Of a DNA stretch of 64,000 bases, positions 1 to 11,685 are shown in pieces (the stretch's first letter is position 1; each line of letters starts with the position of its first letter). Location of the stretch: contig CM026422.1 of the NCBI GenBank assembly GCA_014871385.1, positions 15,324,127-15,388,126 on the forward strand. Direction: 5' to 3'. The notes beneath the pieces are model-generated. The model had not been told where the DNA came from. It saw only the letters and a list, made by a program, of their open reading frames with translations, and made no database searches. The stretch comes from Ceratodon purpureus. Its lineage: Eukaryota; Streptophyta; Bryopsida; Pseudoditrichales; Ditrichaceae. Position numbers and translations under genes: made by a program.

Positions 1-3000
1 GCTGCTTTGATAAGTGGTCATCAGCAAAATTCACTGTAGAAGTAGAAAGTGTTATATGTTGAGAATTGGAATTTGGGTCACAACTACTATATACTTTGAA
101 AATTTGTAGCAATTTTGTTATGAAGAAATAAATAGTCACGACAATTACAATATTCATGAAATTCTATTTTTAATCTTCAAAAAAAATCTTACCATATATA
201 AAAACTCTACAAATAGGTAAACTAGCTTAAGTTGGTAATTATAGGCCATCCAACGATATGTTCCATGGCTAACTACCACTGACAGTTCTCCATTTTCTTA
301 AACTTCAGTCTGATGTTTTTTTGTATAAACAAGCGTAAGATGTTAATGAATATTTTATAAAAGTGCAATATCTTCTTCATGAAAGTCTTAAACTTGCACT
401 AATCCCTAATTAAAAAATGAACGAAAAGATATATACCTTTTGTTGAAACCTTTCTAAATTATATATACCTTTTGTTAACGGTGCTAAGAGGGATCTCTTA
501 CAAACAAATGGTTATTTTCTAGCATTTCCCATATATCATCTATATCTAAATTCACTCAGTTGTGTTTCTTGCTTCCAACCGCACTCTGCCCTATGCATGA
601 CAAGGTTGAAACATGATCTTCCAAATGATCCAAACTTCAAAAATTGTGGGTTGCTGAGTTGCTCAACGGAACATTCCCGCTCAACAAATTACATCATACA
701 AATTTGTTGACTGGCTTGTGATTTGGTTCATTTAGCCTGTTCTGAGTGATTGTTTGCACCAGATCTGTACTCCCTTGAGCGGTATGGCTACTTTGAGGAT
801 TCAAATGTACTGTCTGTTCTTGATCTTCTGTTGGAACAGGTTAGCCAATTTGGATATACTTCACAGAGCTTAGGACGTTGGTACAAATATTTACTCCTGG
901 CCAATAAAAACCACTTCTGAATCAATGGTTACATGCACTCCAAAAGATAGATTACATGGATGACCACCCAAGTGAATATTTATTTATCAAAATAATTCAC
1001 ATATCAAAATTGGATTCATTGAATTTTTCACAGAAAGAATCACTTGAAATTGTCTGAAAGGGATTAGAATTTTTCAAGATCTCACATCAAACATTTTATT
1101 CTATTTTGTATTCACATTTTTTTTCTATTTTTTTATTTTTTAAAATTATTTTTGGGAGACCCTGCTATGATAATGCAGTGTCTACAGTATCATAGCATCC
1201 TTCTTGTTTGTAATGAATGTAGATCAAATCCAAGTTACGCCCCTTGACCATAGAGTATTAAAGCCCAAATAGTATCATTTGAAATCCCTTCTAGAGGTAG
1301 GGTCAGGTTTGTATACATTTGTTGCAGCATACACAAGATGCCATCTCTATCCAGCTTCAGTGGCATGTAAAGCTCTTGACAACAATCCCAATTATGTTTT
1401 GGTACCACTCTCAACTAATTAGGCACTGCTTACACTTTGTGCAGTTCAAGAGGACAAACACTTTTGAAAATTAGCATCAACAACAACAAAACATTCCTCT
1501 CAAATACCATTCGGACATGTCAGGTGGTAGTTTACCATTCAACTCAACCTCAGTTCTCAAGGCCGTCTCTTAGTTTTGAGGGACATGCAATTGTTGACCA
1601 TATCTGGGGAGTTGGGACAAACATCAAGAATCTGTTTACACTACAGTCACACTACAGTCAGACATTTCTAACAATCTACAATGGAATGTACAGGTCCCAA
1701 ATTATATTTTAACTCTGAGATAAAGCACTCCCAAGATGCTGCATTCAACATTCCATACACCATTCCATAAACAGAGTAGGACTAAGTTAACTTGTAAGTT
1801 GTAGCTTGTGATCATCATATCACAAGAACTCTGCTTGGAAGTGTATATTTGCAGGAGCTAGGAGCTGTGTGTTACAATACCATAATTTCAGATAATGCTT
1901 GAATCTGTAACTCCTTTCTACCATAAATTATCATTCACAAATAGTCGCATTATCTGAAATCTTAACATAACTACACAGAGCTCCTTTGGGCTAGCACAAT
2001 TATAGCCATGTTTGACAGATATCACAAATATCAAGATATGACTTCATCTACTCACATGGGACAAGCAATTCAGTTCTATGTAACTTCTTGAGTAAGAAAC
2101 AATTGTAAGCTATCAAGGGAATTTGCAACCCCTTGCACTATCTCCAGTACGTGTGTGGAGAGCTTGTGATGTTTCAGAGCATCATGTCCCAAGCTTACAA
2201 CATTTGGGAGCAAAACACAATCCTCCAGATACTGTTGATTGACTGGCTATGGCAAGTCAGTGGTACAACTCACCGGCCTATCCTGCTGACGAAGCTGGAA
2301 AGTTCAGATGATGCTTAAGTGTGAGGTAGTGATCCTAGACTCACAGAGTTGCCATCAAATGTTTTGACCAGATGCTGTGGCCCAAGTACATCCCAATTCA
2401 TTCTTTTTCGTTGCTTTGCTTTGAGGCGCCGATCGAGGCGCAATAATGAAGTTGGGCGGGGAGGAGAAAGGGGAGCAGATCATTTGTCAAATTGTCACTT
2501 CTGCTACAAAGTCATGAAAAAGAGAGCATGATGATGCCTGTTGCAGTGTGTCCCACCAATATAGCTGAAGTTGGATCATCCATAATCCATTACCAGCTTC
2601 GTAGCACCTGAGCCAGGTTCTGTTTCCTCATCCAGGAGCAGCTTGCAAGCTCTAGTTTCGTTTCTCCGAATGAAGTGTCCAACTCTCTTGTCACGTTACA
2701 GTGAACCTGAAGCAAAAAAGGCAACCAAATATTGTGATGATACTTTTACGAAGTACGTCTGTAATTAGTTAGAGGCCGGTACCTCGATCTGAGAAATTCC
2801 AAAAATTTCAGATTGATCTATCCATTCCCAACTACTTTGGTAAATTCAGGAGTCTAAAGATGAGGACTGCTCGGATCGGTGGGAGATCCTTCCTCTTCGT
2901 GATGAGGCTCTGATCGTTCGCTTTTCCACGGTTAGTAAGGTCTGTCCCGGTCTTCAGGACAACAAATGTGGGCAGCTTCCCCCCGCCAGTGGGCCCATGG

Positions 3001-4462
3001 ATCAATTGTCTGATGCTCTTGAAGAGCCGTCGCTGCTCGAGTTTAAGTAAGCCTGCTTTAGTGATATTCGATCTGGAAGACCTCGCTGAGAATTTGATGC
3101 TCAATTCGTCTCGCACCTGGCTTCGGACTTGGCTGTAACAGGTTTTGATTGTTTGTCAATTCGTTTGTTTGTTAGTTTGTAGCCAGATTCTCTGCAACCC
3201 CTGCGCTGTGAAACGTGAAGTATTTTGGTTTTGAAAGAACTCGTATAGTTAGTTGACTTGAAACTCTTGCAGACAGTTACACATTCAGGACTCCACAGAA
3301 ATTTTTCTGAAGTGTAGAAACTCAGATAGATAGCAGTGTTTTCCTCATAAATTACCGAGTAGTTCGGCTGGAGTATGAAGCAAAGAAATCTGTAATCATA
3401 AGGGCGTTGTGATCCGCAATTAAGGCTTTCGGAAGTGGTTGCGCTGTCTCAAAACTCCTCGAAGGCACAGGAAGGCGTGATCTACAATGCCTGAGGTGCG
3501 TCGTTCTGTTCCACAGCACCCTCACACTGAATTTAAGTAAGCTTTTCCTTCATATCGCCGAATTAGCTAGGCCACATCCTGTATATTACTCCATGAAAGT
3601 ATTCTTTTTGATATGCACCGTTCGTTGTGTTCCGAAACCCTGCGACATGGACACCATTTTTAGGTTCACTTGTGGGTCAAGCAACAGTTTGCATGGGGAT
3701 TACATAACCAATCTCACCGATAGAGGGATGGACATGGAGACCTTTAGAGCAGTGGAAGTCTTCTGCTCTCACTCACTCTCTATCCACCTTGTAGACATTT
3801 GAGAGCAGGTAGAACACGATAGTAATTTAAACTACATATTATAAAAAATCTTGGTATCGTTCTCATTATAGCTGTAAACGAAGCTAAAAGTTGCCTGCGA
3901 CATGTCGATAACACTTTGGCTCATCCGTGCCGCATCTAGCTACGGAACCCAGACATGCGAATAGCCAGATAAGTACGCATACATAAATACTTTCTGCATT
4001 AACATGTCCGCATTCTACGCTTTACCGAGAGAGTTCAAGCATAGCATATGTCAATAAGTACGCTGCAGAATATGCACACAGAGTAGACTCTTGCAAATCC
4101 CAGCATAGCTATTCCTTTTAAGTGCATTCCTGCTGCACGGAATTTAGTGTGTAATATGTCGATGATTTAGAAAAACACAGAAAGCCCGAGGAGAAAATGG
4201 TAGCGCCGAAATTGAAAGACTGTGCCGTCAGTTTGTAGCCTCCGTGCTGCAACAGCAGTACATCTGAAATTTCATGAGCTGATCTACTAGTCTAGATGCG
4301 TGGCTTATCAACAGACAAAACTCTTCATGTGCACTCTATTAAAACGACAACGGAGGAATGCATGGCAAGTGAACTCGAATTAAGAATTTATACCAAGTGC
4401 TGATCGAGTAGGTTATCTCTTTGTAAACGAATGCTCTTCCAGAACATGAAGCAGTTCTAGGG
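1..4462. other. Intergenic stretch, no recognised gene
   Basis: No gene family is recognised here. The first 2 kb is AT-rich with only short, unconvincing open frames. On the minus strand two stretches look exon-like: about 3116-2832, an open frame preceded by a CAG acceptor-like site, and about 2690-2558, a frame with mixed basic and acidic residues ending in a stop. I could not join them into a protein or assign a family, so no gene is called. The final 1 kb, nearer the HMA-domain gene, is more GC-balanced and may hold its promoter and leader. Confidence 0.4.
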
Positions 4463-6075
4463 ATGGACACCCCAGGACATCAACTCTCCACAGGAATGAC
4501 AAAGCGGGAATCTTACCAGGTCAACAAACTGCTGCCCCACTCCATTCCACGCTATCAGGGCCACAGTCATTGGGGCTCTCTGGAGTCTTCCCAATTACAC
4601 GAGGTCATCCTCGCTGTTATTCTGATTCTGATCACCGAATAAGTTTCCGTATCGAGCGTCGTGAACCAACAGATGAAGATCTAGTATTAAGTTCTTCTCC
4701 TTCACATTTCTATATATGGTATACAAAAGACATCTGAGACAAGACTGTAATGTAATCCAGGTCGAGGTAAAGATATAATGCTGAAGGAGCTGGATCTGTG
4801 AGTTACGTAGGAAAGGATTGGTGAAACATAGGACTTACAGTCGCCTCATGTTGATACTGAAAGTTGCTGCTGCTTCATACGGTTTGCACACAGGATCCAG
4901 TTTTTAAACTCTCGTATGTGGTGTTGTGTAGGTGGTGGAGCTCTATGTGGTGATGCACTGTGAAGCCTGTGCGGCTTCTGTGAAGAGAGCTATCAAAAAA
5001 ATCCCTGGTAAACCCCATACTTTCTTGTAGAGCAGTAACACAATTTGACATCAAAGAGACCATCCTTACACTTAAAAACAGCACTAATCATACATTCAGG
5101 AAACATAAAACCCACTCCAATTTTATTTTGAACACGTACCTCCTCTTACAAGATGAAATCATTTGGCAGGTGTGGAGTCTTACAAGATAGACTACTACGA
5201 ACAGAAGGTGACAGTTATAGGGGATGTGACTCGTGAGGATGTTTGGCGACGCATCCATAAGACGGGCAAGCGTGTCACGTTGATCCCCAAGCCTGCGCCA
5301 CCGAAGGAAGAGCCCAAGGAAGAGAAGAAAGAGGAAACGAAAGAGGAGAAGAAAGAAGAGGAGGAGGAAAAGAAAGAAGAAAAAACAGAAGAGAAACAAG
5401 AGACGAAGGTGGAGATAACAGAGGTCAAAGTAGAAGAAAAGAAACAGGAAAAATCGGAAGAGACCAAGGAGGAGACCAAAGTCGTGGACACAAAAGAGGT
5501 ACTCTCTTGCAATGATCCTTTGTTTCCAACCAAATGCATTGCTTCAGGATTGTGATCACTCAGAGAGCACATAGAAAAACAAAAATAAACTCCACACAAA
5601 CCTATTAACCAAGTGCATTTGATGACCTTGTTGATTGAACTCTGAAGACAACAGTCGTGGTGCGTAGAAAGTCGATGTACTGGCCAGCCGTTAGGCTATG
5701 GAGGTTTCTGATCCCCCGGGTACATCACCCAGAACCTTCAACAAATTCAACATTACGAAGCCTAGCATTTGTCTGAAACAAGAATAATATGAAGCTCTAG
5801 TATCACATACCTCAATGCAGATTCTCCTTAACCCTCGACCTTGTCCCCTTTTGTAGTCTGATGATCGTTGTCGTCCTGTCCAGGAGGTCAAGGTACACGA
5901 GACGAAGGAGACAGTGGTGGAAACAAAAGACGAGAAGAAAGAGGAGACCAAGGAGGAGAAGAAAGAGGAACCCAAGAGTGAGGAGAAGAAACAGCCGAAG
6001 CGGCCCAAGGAGCCGGAGTGGATGCCCATGTTCGTCAGCGCGCCCTATTACACCCTCCCCAGCAGATTCTACTAA
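4463..6075 (+). CDS. Heavy-metal-associated (HMA) domain protein with Lys/Glu-rich linker
   Basis: The model is join(4463..4519, 4932..5007, 5170..5498, 5884..6075), 217 residues, with every junction GT-AG and in frame. Exons 2 and 3 together encode one HMA (copper-chaperone-like) domain. It carries the metal-binding M-H-C-x-x-C motif (Cys29, Cys32), then the typical I-P-G-V-E-S-Y turn and a second half ending in K-R-V-T-L-I-P-K-P. Such domains bind soft metal ions and act as metallochaperones. The domain is followed by a long highly charged Lys/Glu-rich linker, split by an intron, and a short aromatic tail (Y-Y-T-L ... R-F-Y). The tail lacks the CaaX prenylation box of HIPP proteins, so this resembles an HPP rather than a HIPP. 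The first exon is least certain: its donor (GTCAAC) is weak. An acceptor at 4930-4931 is required because a stop lies immediately upstream in frame. The charged linker also creates long meaningless open frames on the opposite strand. Confidence 0.78.
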
Positions 6076-7229
6076 CGAGCCGACATCCCATCTTCGAACT
6101 TCAGAAGCCCACTTGAATACAATCTGGCATGTAGATTGACGAGCATAAAATCCAATCAAGCTCGGACGTTGTAAGGATCTAGGGCTTAGGGCTTAAGCAT
6201 CCATATCTGCCAGACCCATGTGTGCGTTGAGAGCTTAGGCTGTCCAGTTACAGAACTATACAGTCAAGCCAGCACTGCCTGGGTTGAGTTCTGAACTCCT
6301 GCGTTGGGAATCTTGGGATCACTAAAAGCTAGCATTGAGCTTGTGGACAGATGCATTAAGCATAAAACTCATGGTCTCGTGAGAGATGAGTTCGGTGTAT
6401 ACAGATTCAAGACTTTTATTGTTGTGATGAATAATGCGGTTGATAACAGTACAGTACTCTGTTGTTGAATGAGAGACATGCTCTGAGTCCAGGGCCCAGG
6501 CCATGGTTTGCTTTGAAGGAATTCACATCTGCATGACATGAAAGATTTGACCATGTTGCAGCGTTGCTTGAGAGAGACGTAGTGTGTAAGCTTTCTCGAT
6601 GGGTTAACATGCCTTGTGATGAATGTCGAGGCGACCCCTAAAGTTTAGATTGTCAATTAGGGTTCCATTTTGTTGCTGGCATTTGAGCTCTGAGCTTCCG
6701 AGCCTTATTTTGAGAGGTCTTGTTCGAGGGCACATGACCTCGTCTTCACTGGTTCGTCTTGTTGCGCACCATGACTTCTTTGCGAAGAAATCCATTGTGA
6801 CATTGAACCATGTCTAGGACTAATCCCAAGTGTGCTGTAGAGCTGAGAATCCCACCTGCGATGAATACCATTTATGTCATTTTGCTGATTTGAATGCCCA
6901 TCTAGCGGGAGTTTCTGTCATGGACTCAGTGAGGGAATTTGAAGATTTGGGCGCGTTGTTATGATGTCCTACATTGCACGATAGGCGCTGGCCCTGCTCT
7001 CGGGATCTGCATTGGGAGGATGTTTGCGAGAATAGGCGGGTTCGGTCTTTCTGGAAATCTTCTGAATCGGCATTCTCCTGTAAGGTTTCGCTTCTTCTCG
7101 TTTGTTCAGTGCATTCTGGTCTGTGCACCAGGGTTTGTGTGTATAAGATTTCTCAGATTACTGGGAATTAGAACGCGTTTTGTTTTTATGGTGGAGGTTT
7201 TTTAGGTGGGCAGACGTTGGACGTCCGAC
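6076..7229. other. Intergenic DNA between HMA-protein and RNase HII genes
   Basis: This 1.15 kb is of mixed composition and probably holds the 3' region of the HMA-domain gene and the promoter and leader of the RNase HII gene. Both genes read rightward. No further gene, RNA or repeat was recognised; the open frames in either direction are short and lack recognisable motifs. Confidence 0.4.
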
Positions 7230-9305
7230 ATGGTTGCGAGAGTTGATGCCGTGCGGCGATCAGCCAGGTTGATTGCTGCAGTCGCGAGTGAGAATTCAGG
7301 TCGCCCCAACCCTGAGAAGCCCGTCTCTCAGAAAGTTGTAGGAGTGGTATCTGGATCTAAACGTAGCTCAAGAGTTTCCCGAACCAAGAGTGATGGGAAG
7401 ATTGCTGTGAAGGAAGAGAATGAAGGTCCCAAGGAATCGACTGCGACGGTTGTGGAAGTCGAATCTGTTTCTCAACCGAATCAGGTCAAACCATTGCGAA
7501 GGACAAAGTCGTTGAAGAAGTTTCCCAGCAGAGATCTAGAGGTTGGTCGCCGCTAACTTAACCGAATTTGCTCAAATGTTTCGCAGTTCTGAAGCTGCAA
7601 CTGAAATTGGGTTTAGGATTTAGGGAAAGCTTTGCAATCAATTTGATGAAGCCCCAAGTGAAGAGTGTTTTTGTGGCGCTTCCAGACGAAGCTTTGGGAG
7701 CAAGGATTTCGAAATGTTGCTGGAGTAGATGAGGCTGGGCGAGGTCCATTAGCTGGCCCTGTGGTAGCCGCAGCATGCATTATTCCAGCCTCGGTCACAA
7801 TTCCAGGTAAGATTGATAGTATTCTTGCCACATCCAGTTCTGGTTATTGAGATTTGGATTCTTCTGATTTATGGTAGATTATGCTGAGTGTCTTCGAATG
7901 TGCAGGTGTGGACGACAGTAAAAAGCTCACTGAGACGCAGAGAGAAGAGTTATATGCTCAAATCATAGGCACACCTGGAGTTGTGTATGCTGTACGTGTC
8001 CTGTATCCTCTAAGACAGTCTGGTGCTGTGACTAAATCGGTTTAGTTCACTGGTTTTGTTTTTTGGTAATTGTGGGTGTATAGATGTGGGTTAGGAGATA
8101 CGGTAGTGTGGACTGTCAAACACTTGGGTGTCAGCTCTAAGAAGTGCAGGGTTTCAGAATAATTTGGGTCCATAAAGTTAATGAAAAAATAAAATATAGC
8201 TTGGTGTAATTCGCTCTTCTGAGTAGTGAAATTTGTAGTTTTGTTTGGCGATGAAATCATTAGTGAGCACCAACAATGTTAATGTGTACTCTGGGTAGAA
8301 AGGATGTTTGTTGCCTGAACTATACTCAATCGGACACTGGACTGGTGAACGTGTGCAGATACATGTGGTGGATGCAGCAAAGATTGATGAGATAAATATT
8401 CTACAGGTTCTTTGCTCTTCTGTGAAGATTCCTAAACTTTCTGTTTGCTAGCTTTGGTGGTGGATCGCTAAGGTGCAGACGATCTTACATGATGTTCTTG
8501 CCATTTGAGAACTTTAGAGGAGCATGCTTCAGAACGAAAACTCAAGTGCCAGTTGTGAAAGCATGAGTGTGTTCGTTGCAGTGATTGCAATGATTGCATA
8601 TGTAATATGAGGTTCGATCTGGCCTGTAATGATATAGGCAACTCTGCTGGCAATGTCTGCGTGTGTAAACGAGCTCAAGGCTGGAAAAGGAGAGGCTCCA
8701 GATTACGTCCTCGTTGATGGGAATCGACTTCCGGACGATTTTTCTAAGGAGGAAGCACAATTTGTTATAAAGGTAAATTTGCTTTTTTGAATCGTCTTTG
8801 TTGAGGTCTAGGCTCAATCTTACCTTGATGTGTTTTGCATTTAACCATAATCTAATACCAGCACTTCACCTGGATGACACTGTTTGACATATGGTTTCTT
8901 TGATGTTCACAGGGAGACGCGGAGTGCCATGTGATTGCAGCAGCCTCTATATTGGCAAAGGTCACGCGTGATCGCATGATGATTGATTATGATAAGTAAG
9001 AACGTGATTCAAACTTCTTCTGTCATTCTTTTCTGTATCATATTATTGATCACCATTCATTATACTATTTTGAACTTTAAGAAGCCTCCATTGTAATGTA
9101 GAAATCATAGGCATACCATGGTTAAAAATGGGAAATGTCTTGTGTTCACAGGAAATGGCCAGAGTATGGGTTCAAAGCTCACAAGGGCTATGGAACAGCA
9201 GCCCACATTGGGGCACTTCTGAAGCATGGACCATGTGACATTCACCGTCGCTCGTTTGCTCCACTCAAGGATCGAATCCTACAAGGCAACGTCCCAATTC
9301 TGTAA
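7230..9305 (+). CDS. Ribonuclease HII, bacterial-type, with N-terminal extension
   Basis: Seven exons, join(7230..7541, 7686..7806, 7906..7991, 8359..8406, 8638..8772, 8913..8995, 9152..9305), give 312 residues with all GT-AG junctions in frame. RNase HII cleaves the RNA strand of RNA-DNA hybrids and removes single ribonucleotides from DNA. The catalytic motif [13 protein letters not shown] starts at residue 117 and supplies Asp119 and Glu120. Asp216 (V-D-G-N) and Asp254 (A-K-V-T-R-D) complete the acidic site. The end, with K-G-Y-G-T, H-G-P and H-R-R-S-F-A-P-L, matches bacterial enzymes rather than the eukaryotic RNase H2A subunit. About 100 residues precede the domain; they are rich in Arg, Ser and Lys and start M-V-A-R-V, which could be an organelle transit peptide, so action on chloroplast or mitochondrial DNA is inferred. 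The ATG at 7230 is the first in-frame methionine of exon 1. A stop-free GTG eight codons earlier is ignored. Confidence 0.93.
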
Positions 9306-10840
9306 AGCAGTTCCGACTTCAAGGAACGTGCTTGAATCGTGAAGAAAATGTGTTGATTTTATTTGTGTCTTTCAAAGGATAAAAGTTTTATGGATCAGTC
9401 TTGAAACTACCTCTCCATGCTAATTAGACCATTGCAAACTCAAATGTGGAAAACCATTTTAAATTGAAGTTGTATTTTGGTTGCAATGTGTTTTGGAAAT
9501 TCTTCAAAAACAACATCACATTTAGAAATCTTAAAATCAAGGTATTGTACCAAATCAAGAACTGTCAACGGATTTGAAATCAAAGTGGTCTCATTACACA
9601 TGTTATGTAAGTTTTGGAACAAATCTTTTTAATTTAAAAATATGTGTATATAAGGCTTTTCCAATTCCATGGTTTTTTTGTTTCATGTTTAGTAAGCCTC
9701 AAGGCTTTTTTATTCCAAATTCATAGAGACTATGAAACATTATCTGAAGGGTAGAATCTTGTAGTTTCTCAGGAATTCAAACCTTGTAGACACTTTAAAT
9801 CAGTTGTTGTATCGTAAATTTAATCAACCAATCACAAATTTTAAAGCATCTAGTCATATGTTCACAATCTTTGATGTAAACCATTTCTTCCATCCAACAT
9901 TTAAAGCACAAGAAAATGTCCAAGTATTCAAGGATTTTTAAACAAAAGAATGGTATTTTTGGAAAGTTCATCAATAAAGATGCATTAACTTCTAATCCGC
10001 CATAGTCCTAGAATGGGCTTTTTGAGATTTTGGACAAATTCCTCCAATGTTAATTTTGGATGTAATATTTTTGAATTTTTTTGTAAATGTTGGGAACTAC
10101 AAGAGCTTATTGGGAATATAATTTTCTTTTGCATTGGACATTGGAAAAAAATTTCATAGTGCCTGACCTGGTTTTCTCAACTTGTCTAATAGCTCCAAAA
10201 AAATTGTTACACCCCTCAATTGCCATTAGAATTTTTCATACATGTGAACAATATGATTCCCTTTGAGATTATCAAAAAAATCTAAAACAAACTTTTAAAG
10301 TGGAAAAAAATCATTTTATGAAGAGTCAAAGTATTCTTACTTTTTTGTCAAGATGCAAAACAACTCTTTCTTTATCATATAAAAGATAGAGATTTTGTTC
10401 TTGTTTTTCCTTCTTTTTTTCTACTTCAAAAATAGATATAAACCTTTGTTTTGACCTATATTCTAAAAAATATGAATCATCAAAAATTTTAAATGAATCT
10501 TAACAATATTACGAATCTATATTTCTATAACAAAGTTTTTCATAATGTTCTACCTTTTTGCTACCTCTAAAATCTGTACATAATAACTAACATCATGTAA
10601 ATGATATTAGTATAAAACCTCCAACTTGTATAGTGCAAAAATTACACGAAGAGAAGTCAAAGTTTATTGATCATTTTTGCAAAAGATAGATAAAAAAAAG
10701 TATTTCTTAATTCAAACTCAATAATCATCTAATTCCTATCGTCGAATTTATTGAAATTTTTATACATCATTCTTAGGTGAGATCCTCCAGTTGTAGATGC
10801 AAAGAAAGCTTTAGTTGCAATTTGTTTAGTCTAGTTGCTA
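9306..10840. other. AT-rich decayed repeat DNA
   Basis: No gene is recognised. Around 9440-9960 there are stretches with weak coding-like texture on the minus strand but many stops, suggesting an old dead element. Part of this tract, about 10623-10670, recurs at 32683-32740, showing that it belongs to a dispersed repeat. Confidence 0.35.
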
Positions 10841-11685
10841 TTCCGGGCAGCCTAGTTGAAGGGGTTAAAAGTATTATTTTTTGCTAAGATTTTTATTGGA
10901 TGCTCCCTTTACCGCAAGGTGTACGTGGTAAAATTTTCAAAGTCAAATTCAAAGTTTAGAACCTTCATCTAGAAATTTTAGGTTTCAAGTCGAAATAGGG
11001 CAGTTTAAAATTAGGTTTTTTTCAAAAAAAAAATTAAAAATATGTTCATAACCAAATCATTACTCAAAATCCAAAGTGACCCAAGCCAAAAAGTTTACCA
11101 ATTTTACAAGGGCAGCCTCCAAAAATTATATGAACAAGCTTCAAAGTTTTTTGTAATTTTACATTTTTTCCTTTCAAAAATTGCCAAAATTTAAGATTTA
11201 GGAATTTTTCAAATTTTTTTCTTCCAAAATTTACAAACTCATATATGTAACTTTTCACCGTTCACTTTTTTTCCAAACCAAAAGACTTTAATATTATGTA
11301 AGTTTTACTATATTGACGATTTTGTGCATGCTCTTGGAAAATAATTTGCATGAAGGCCAAAAAATCAAAATAATTCTTCAAAATTTTGCGTGGAGGGGCT
11401 CAGCTTAGTTACCTACATGGAAAGAAATATGAGCAAAATGTTTGGGGTAACAATCATCAAGTCTCCCTTGGCACCATTTAGACTATGCCTTTCGAGGAAA
11501 GCAAAAAAAAGAAAAAGCAGTTGAAATTTGACATGGTGTTAGTGCAAGTAGTTAGGTTGAAGATCTTACGGTTGGAAATACCAGAAATAAAAAATTTACT
11601 GGAAACATACATCAATTTCCATAGGGTGGTCAAAATTTGCAGTTTTTGGTTTTGGAAGTACCAAAACACCTTGGACCTTTAGGGG
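10841..11685 (+). mobile_element. TTAA-family element, copy A (left end lost)
   Basis: This copy aligns along its length with the complete element at 28459-29388 in the same orientation. Shared landmarks are GGGCAG...GAAGGGGTTAAAAG near the left, a GGGCAGCCTCCAAAAATTA tract in the middle, and CCAAAACACCTTGGACC near the right. It ends in CCTTTAGGGG, but the flank reads ATAA instead of TTAA. About 45 bp of the left end, including its inverted repeat, is missing. It has no coding capacity. Confidence 0.7.

Noticed and set aside
5195..5599. 134-residue minus-strand frame over the HMA-protein gene
   Set aside because: It is the Ser/Phe-rich reverse reading of the Lys/Glu-rich linker on the plus strand; the plus-strand exons have domain and splice support.
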